From the NCBI GenBank assembly GCA_036787815.1, contig DAIQOP010000150.1:1-9174 (forward strand): a stretch of 9,174 nt of DNA. Direction: 5' to 3'. The notes under the pieces are model-generated. The model made no database searches and was not told the DNA's origin. It saw nothing but the letters and a program-made list of their open reading frames with translations. The position numbers and the translations under genes are program-made. Below, one piece after another: positions 6,980 through 9,174 of the stretch; the first letter of the stretch is position 1, and every line of letters starts with the position of its first letter. Source of the stretch: DATBAK01 sp036787815. Its GTDB lineage: Bacteria > Actinomycetota > Acidimicrobiia > IMCC26256 > PALSA-610.

Positions 6980-7389
6980 GCCCTTTCCTTCCTGGACGCG
7001 TAGAACCCCGAACGGCACACCCCCGCGACCCGGCACAGATCCGTGACCCGATATTCGGCTTGCTGATCGTTGACGAACCGGAAGCCGATCACCGGTTGGT
7101 CTCCCGAGCGAAATACGGCTTGATATGCGGGTGCCTTGCGGAGGATCTCGAGATCGATCGCCTGCTGCGCGGTCAGCTTCCGAAACCGTTTCAGCTCGGC
7201 GAGATCCGACTCGGAAAGCGCGTTCGGATCGCTCGCACGCTCGGCCGCTCCGCGGTCAGCCTTCACCCAGTTCCACAAGGTGCCTTCCGCGATCCCCGGC
7301 GACCAGGCCACCTCGGCGACCGGCCGATCCGAACCACGCACCAACGCGACCGCCTCACGACGGAACTCCTCCGGGCACTTCGCTGGACG
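6980..7389 (-). pseudogene. IS3-family transposase remnant (orfA plus the 5' part of orfB)
   Basis: The minus-strand frame from about 7389 reads RPAKCPEEFRREAVALVRGS, then a helix-turn-helix (RPVAEVAWSPGIAEGTLWNW) and a helical zipper ending LTAQQAIDLEILRKAPAY. This is the DNA-binding OrfA of an IS3-type element. The expected start codon is missing at the right end, where IS6-like sequence begins. The usual OrfA ending YFARETNR plus stop is present at 7089-7115 but in another frame, after about ten extra bases. The main frame therefore runs on into OrfB-type sequence (VIGFRFVNDQQAEYRVTDLC, RSGFYASR) at about 7092-6990. OrfB then stops resembling a transposase within about 40 residues, before its DDE core. 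The copy cannot make a working transposase. I did not find terminal inverted repeats or a target duplication. Confidence 0.82.
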
Positions 7390-7607
7390 CGCGGTCGGTC
7401 ACGACTTCGACCGCTTCACCGTGAACGCCGGACGCGGTCTCGAAGAACTGGCGTGCAGATCGCGTGTCGCGTTTCGATGAGACGAATACATCAATGATCT
7501 AGCGGTCCTGATCGACAGCGCGGTAGACGCTCCGCCACCGGCCCGCGACCTTCACGTACGTCTCGTCGACGAACCAAGAGCGGCGTGAAGCACTGCACCC
7601 AGCGAAA
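7388..7607 (-). pseudogene. IS6-family-like DDE transposase remnant with internal deletion and stop
   Basis: On the minus strand, FRWVQCFTPLL (about 7607-7575) matches the segment before the catalytic domain of actinobacterial IS6-type transposases. The frame then shifts, and WFVDETYVKVAGRWRSVYRA follows at 7576, the usual first catalytic-Asp block. The residues normally between these blocks are missing, so a deletion with frame change occurred at the shared bases CTCTTGGT. An in-frame TAG at 7499-7501 follows VDQDR, after which similarity resumes with IIDVFVSSKRDTRSARQFFE and ends at VVTDRA, the second catalytic Asp. The third acidic residue and the C-terminus are absent because IS3 sequence starts at about 7388. 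This is a dead fragment with at least three lesions. Family assignment is from recalled motifs. Confidence 0.8.
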
Positions 7608-7631
7608 CGAGAGGAAGGTTTCATCCCGGTT

Positions 7632-7940
7632 GTGGCGGTAAGCGAGCAGGCGTGCGAAGCTGGGTTCGTGTTCGAGCGGGACCGAGAGACGCGCTTTCAT
7701 CCGCGCCTCGTGCTCGGCGTGCTCCTGGCGGGGCTTGTCGTGGTGTTCATCATCGAGAACCCTCGGGAAACGAAAATTCGCTACCTCATCCCGCAGGTGA
7801 CGGCGCCACTTTGGATAGGGCTCTTCATAGCTGCGCTACTCGGCGCATTGGCGGGCGCACTGATCGCCCGACACATCGCCGCACCCGAACTGCGGCGGCT
7901 ACGCGGGCAACGGCACCGACCCAGCAAACCCCCGCAATGA
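7632..7940 (+). CDS. Small two-helix membrane protein, LapA/DUF1049-like
   Basis: The 102-residue product has a short charged N-terminus, a membrane helix at about 26-41 (LVLGVLLAGLVVVFII), the connecting segment ENPRETKIRYLIPQVTAPLW, and a second helix at about 59-79 (LWIGLFIAALLGALAGALIA), then a basic tail. This 'Nxx.vxixfl.....pl' hairpin is the layout of the LapA/DUF1049 family; in enterobacteria LapA takes part in lipopolysaccharide assembly control, but the role in high-GC Gram-positives is unknown. The start is uncertain. GTG 7632 has GAGGAAGG at 7611-7618, 13 bases upstream, which is long; GTG 7668 would remove 12 residues that look unconserved but has no clear site. The upstream end lies about 25 bases from the IS6 remnant, on the opposite strand. 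It ends at TGA 7938-7940. Confidence 0.72.
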   Translation: MAVSEQACEAGFVFERDRETRFHPRLVLGVLLAGLVVVFIIENPRETKIRYLIPQVTAPLWIGLFIAALLGALAGALIARHIAAPELRRLRGQRHRPSKPPQ

Positions 7941-8260
7941 AGAGGAAGGCTGCGGCAGCGGCTGCGCAGCACGGGTTCATGATGCAGTAGCGGCTCTGTC
8001 GCGGCACGCTATTGCCAGAAGCACCGATCGGTCTGCGTCGCGACCGACTGCGAGAGCGCTTGGCCGTCGCGGCCGATGTCCCGCTCGAGACTTGCGACGA
8101 ACGTCGAGCGCACGGCGATCCCGAACCTGTGGGTGCCGGAAGCTCGTTCGGGCCTTTCGGCGGACGTTCTTCACGTCGGAGGGATCGACACCCGCACGGC
8201 TCGTTCGTTCTTACACTTTCGATATGCATCGGCGGCTTCGGCGCGGGAGAGTTGAGCCTC
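7941..8260. other. Intergenic region between the LapA-like and HAD genes
   Basis: I see no recognisable gene on either strand. The HAD frame is open leftward to the TAG at 7988-7990, but its translation is arginine/proline-rich and has no family features. A 6-base inverted repeat, GCTGCG (7949-7954) and CGCAGC (7965-7970), with a 10-base loop and no T-run, lies just after the LapA-like stop. The AT-richer patch at about 8207-8226 (TTCTTACACTTTCGATATG) is the likeliest promoter region for the HAD gene, but no well-spaced -35/-10 pair is evident. Confidence 0.5.
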
Positions 8261-9174
8261 ATGGATGACCTCGATCTGCCGGCGCTGGTCGCGCGTCGTT
8301 TCGAAGGAGTCATGTTCGATTGGGACGGTACGGCCGTCGCCGATCGGACTGCGGATGCGAGCGCTGTCCGCAACGTCGTTGAGCGGTTGTGCGCGTGCGG
8401 TGTCGATGTCGCGATTGTGAGTGGCACGCACGTCGAGAACGTTGACGGCCAGCTCGGGGCTCGTCCGTCGGGGCCGGGGCGGCTGTTGTTGGCGCTCAAT
8501 CGCGGTTCGGAGCTCTTCGAGGTCGGAGTCGATGGCCCACGTCTTCTCGCGCGGCGTGAGGCGACCAGCGAAGAAGACATGGCGCTGACGAGGGCCGCGG
8601 AGCAGATCGTTTCCCGGCTCGCGGCGCGCGGGCTCGAGACCCGCATCGTGTCGCAGCGGTTGAACCGTCGCAAGATCGACCTGATCCCGCTCCCGGAATG
8701 GGTTGACCCGCCGAAGTCTCAGATCGGTCGACTGCTCGCGGCGGTCGAGCAGCGACTGCACGCCGCCGGCGTCGACGACCTCGCGGCGGTCGCCGCGCTC
8801 GCGACCGATGTCGCGCGTGAAGTGGGGCTTGCGGATCCGCGGGTGACGAGTGACGCCAAGCACATGGAGATCGGGCTCACCGACAAGTCCGACTCGGCGC
8901 GTGCGATCTTCGCGCAGTTCTGGGCGGACGGTATTGCTCCCGAGTTGGTGCTGATCGGCGGCGACGAGTTCGGGGCTATCGGCGGACTGCCGGGAAGTGA
9001 CTCGTTCATGATCGTCGCCGAAGCTGTGAATGCGGGAGTGTGCTCGGTCGGGATCGAGCACAATGGCGTGCCTGAAGGCGTCGTGTATCTCGCGGGTTGG
9101 CCTCGCCGGTTCCTCGAACTGCTGGGAGACCAGGTGCGACGGCAGCCAGGCGTTCACGTGAAGGGGTTCGTGAC
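8261..9174 (+). CDS. HAD-superfamily hydrolase domain (Cof/sugar-phosphatase type), 3' end cut off; possible HAD-GH65 fusion
   Basis: The frame from ATG 8261 is open to the window edge, giving 304 residues. HAD motifs occur in order: motif I VMFDWDGTAV with the nucleophile Asp20 and acid/base Asp22, motif II IVSGT (Ser54), a Lys in LTDKSDSA (K209), and motif IV LIGGDEFGAIGG (about 231-242) followed by PGSDSF. The long cap between motifs II and III suits a type II HAD acting on a sugar phosphate. The closing part (VCSVGIEHNGVPEGVVYLAG, FLELLGDQV) resembles the linker I recall from actinobacterial proteins in which such a HAD precedes a glycoside hydrolase family 65 domain. That domain would lie outside the window, so the fusion is inference. 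GGGAGAG at 8245-8251, 9 bases upstream, supports the ATG. The substrate is unknown. Confidence 0.85.
   Translation, partial: MDDLDLPALVARRFEGVMFDWDGTAVADRTADASAVRNVVERLCACGVDVAIVSGTHVENVDGQLGARPSGPGRLLLALNRGSELFEVGVDGPRLLARREATSEEDMALTRAAEQIVSRLAARGLETRIVSQRLNRRKIDLIPLPEWVDPPKSQIGRLLAAVEQRLHAAGVDDLAAVAALATDVAREVGLADPRVTSDAKHMEIGLTDKSDSARAIFAQFWADGIAPELVLIGGDEFGAIGGLPGSDSFMIVAEAVNAGVCSVGIEHNGVPEGVVYLAGWPRRFLELLGDQVRRQPGVHVKGFV

Noticed and set aside
6970..6990. Hairpin GGGTC/GGCCC with a CTCG loop followed by TTTCCTT, resembling a plus-strand terminator
   Set aside because: The stem is only five pairs with one G-T, the T-run is interrupted, and no plus-strand gene ends there.
7949..7970. Inverted repeat GCTGCG/CGCAGC after the LapA-like gene as a terminator
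   Set aside because: Six-base stem, ten-base loop and no T-run; in GC-rich DNA this is expected by chance.
7977..8174. Minus-strand 65-codon frame between the LapA-like and HAD genes
   Set aside because: Arg-rich composition, no ribosome site and no recognisable motif.
7991..8260. Upstream extension of the HAD frame to the TAG at 7988-7990
   Set aside because: The frame is open, but the translation is Arg/Pro/Gly-rich with no family feature, and GGGAGAG at 8245-8251 supports ATG 8261.
8171..9157. Long minus-strand open frame opposite the HAD gene
   Set aside because: The plus strand carries ordered HAD motifs and a ribosome site; the minus-strand translation shows no recognisable domain.

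Overview
This is a high-GC bacterial window. Codons favour G/C in the third position, many starts are GTG, and neighbouring genes overlap by stop/start (ATGA or GTGA). The transposase remnants and the style of the HAD protein suggest an actinobacterium, but no marker gene fixes the lineage. A run of 10 Ns at 6112-6121 points to a scaffolded draft or metagenome assembly.

Positions 6917 down to 1 (minus strand) hold a V/A-type (rotary) ATPase operon transcribed right to left in the order H - C - I - K - F - E - A - B. B runs off the left edge about 30-40 residues short of a normal end. Subunit D, the central shaft, is not in the window and would be expected just beyond B. Every gene overlaps the next by 4-14 bases. 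A and B form the catalytic head, E and H the peripheral stalks, C and F (with the missing D) the central rotor, and K and I the membrane ion channel. Two things stand out: the order differs from the familiar H/G-I-K-E-C-F-A-B-D, and I, F and E are short, with I apparently lacking most of its coiled-coil arm.

Positions about 6980-7607 (minus strand) are insertion-sequence debris. Part of an IS3-family transposase gene (orfA plus the start of orfB) is joined directly to an IS6-family-like DDE transposase fragment that carries an internal deletion and a TAG stop. This debris reaches to within about 65 bases of the first ATPase gene, so the operon promoter lies in that short leader or in IS-derived DNA.

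Positions 7632-9174 (plus strand) hold two divergent genes. One is a small two-helix membrane protein of the LapA/DUF1049 type. The other is a HAD-superfamily sugar-phosphatase-like domain that continues past the right edge and may be the N-terminal part of a HAD-GH65 fusion. The 320 bases between them (7941-8260) contain no gene I can recognise. No tRNA, rRNA or CRISPR array was seen.
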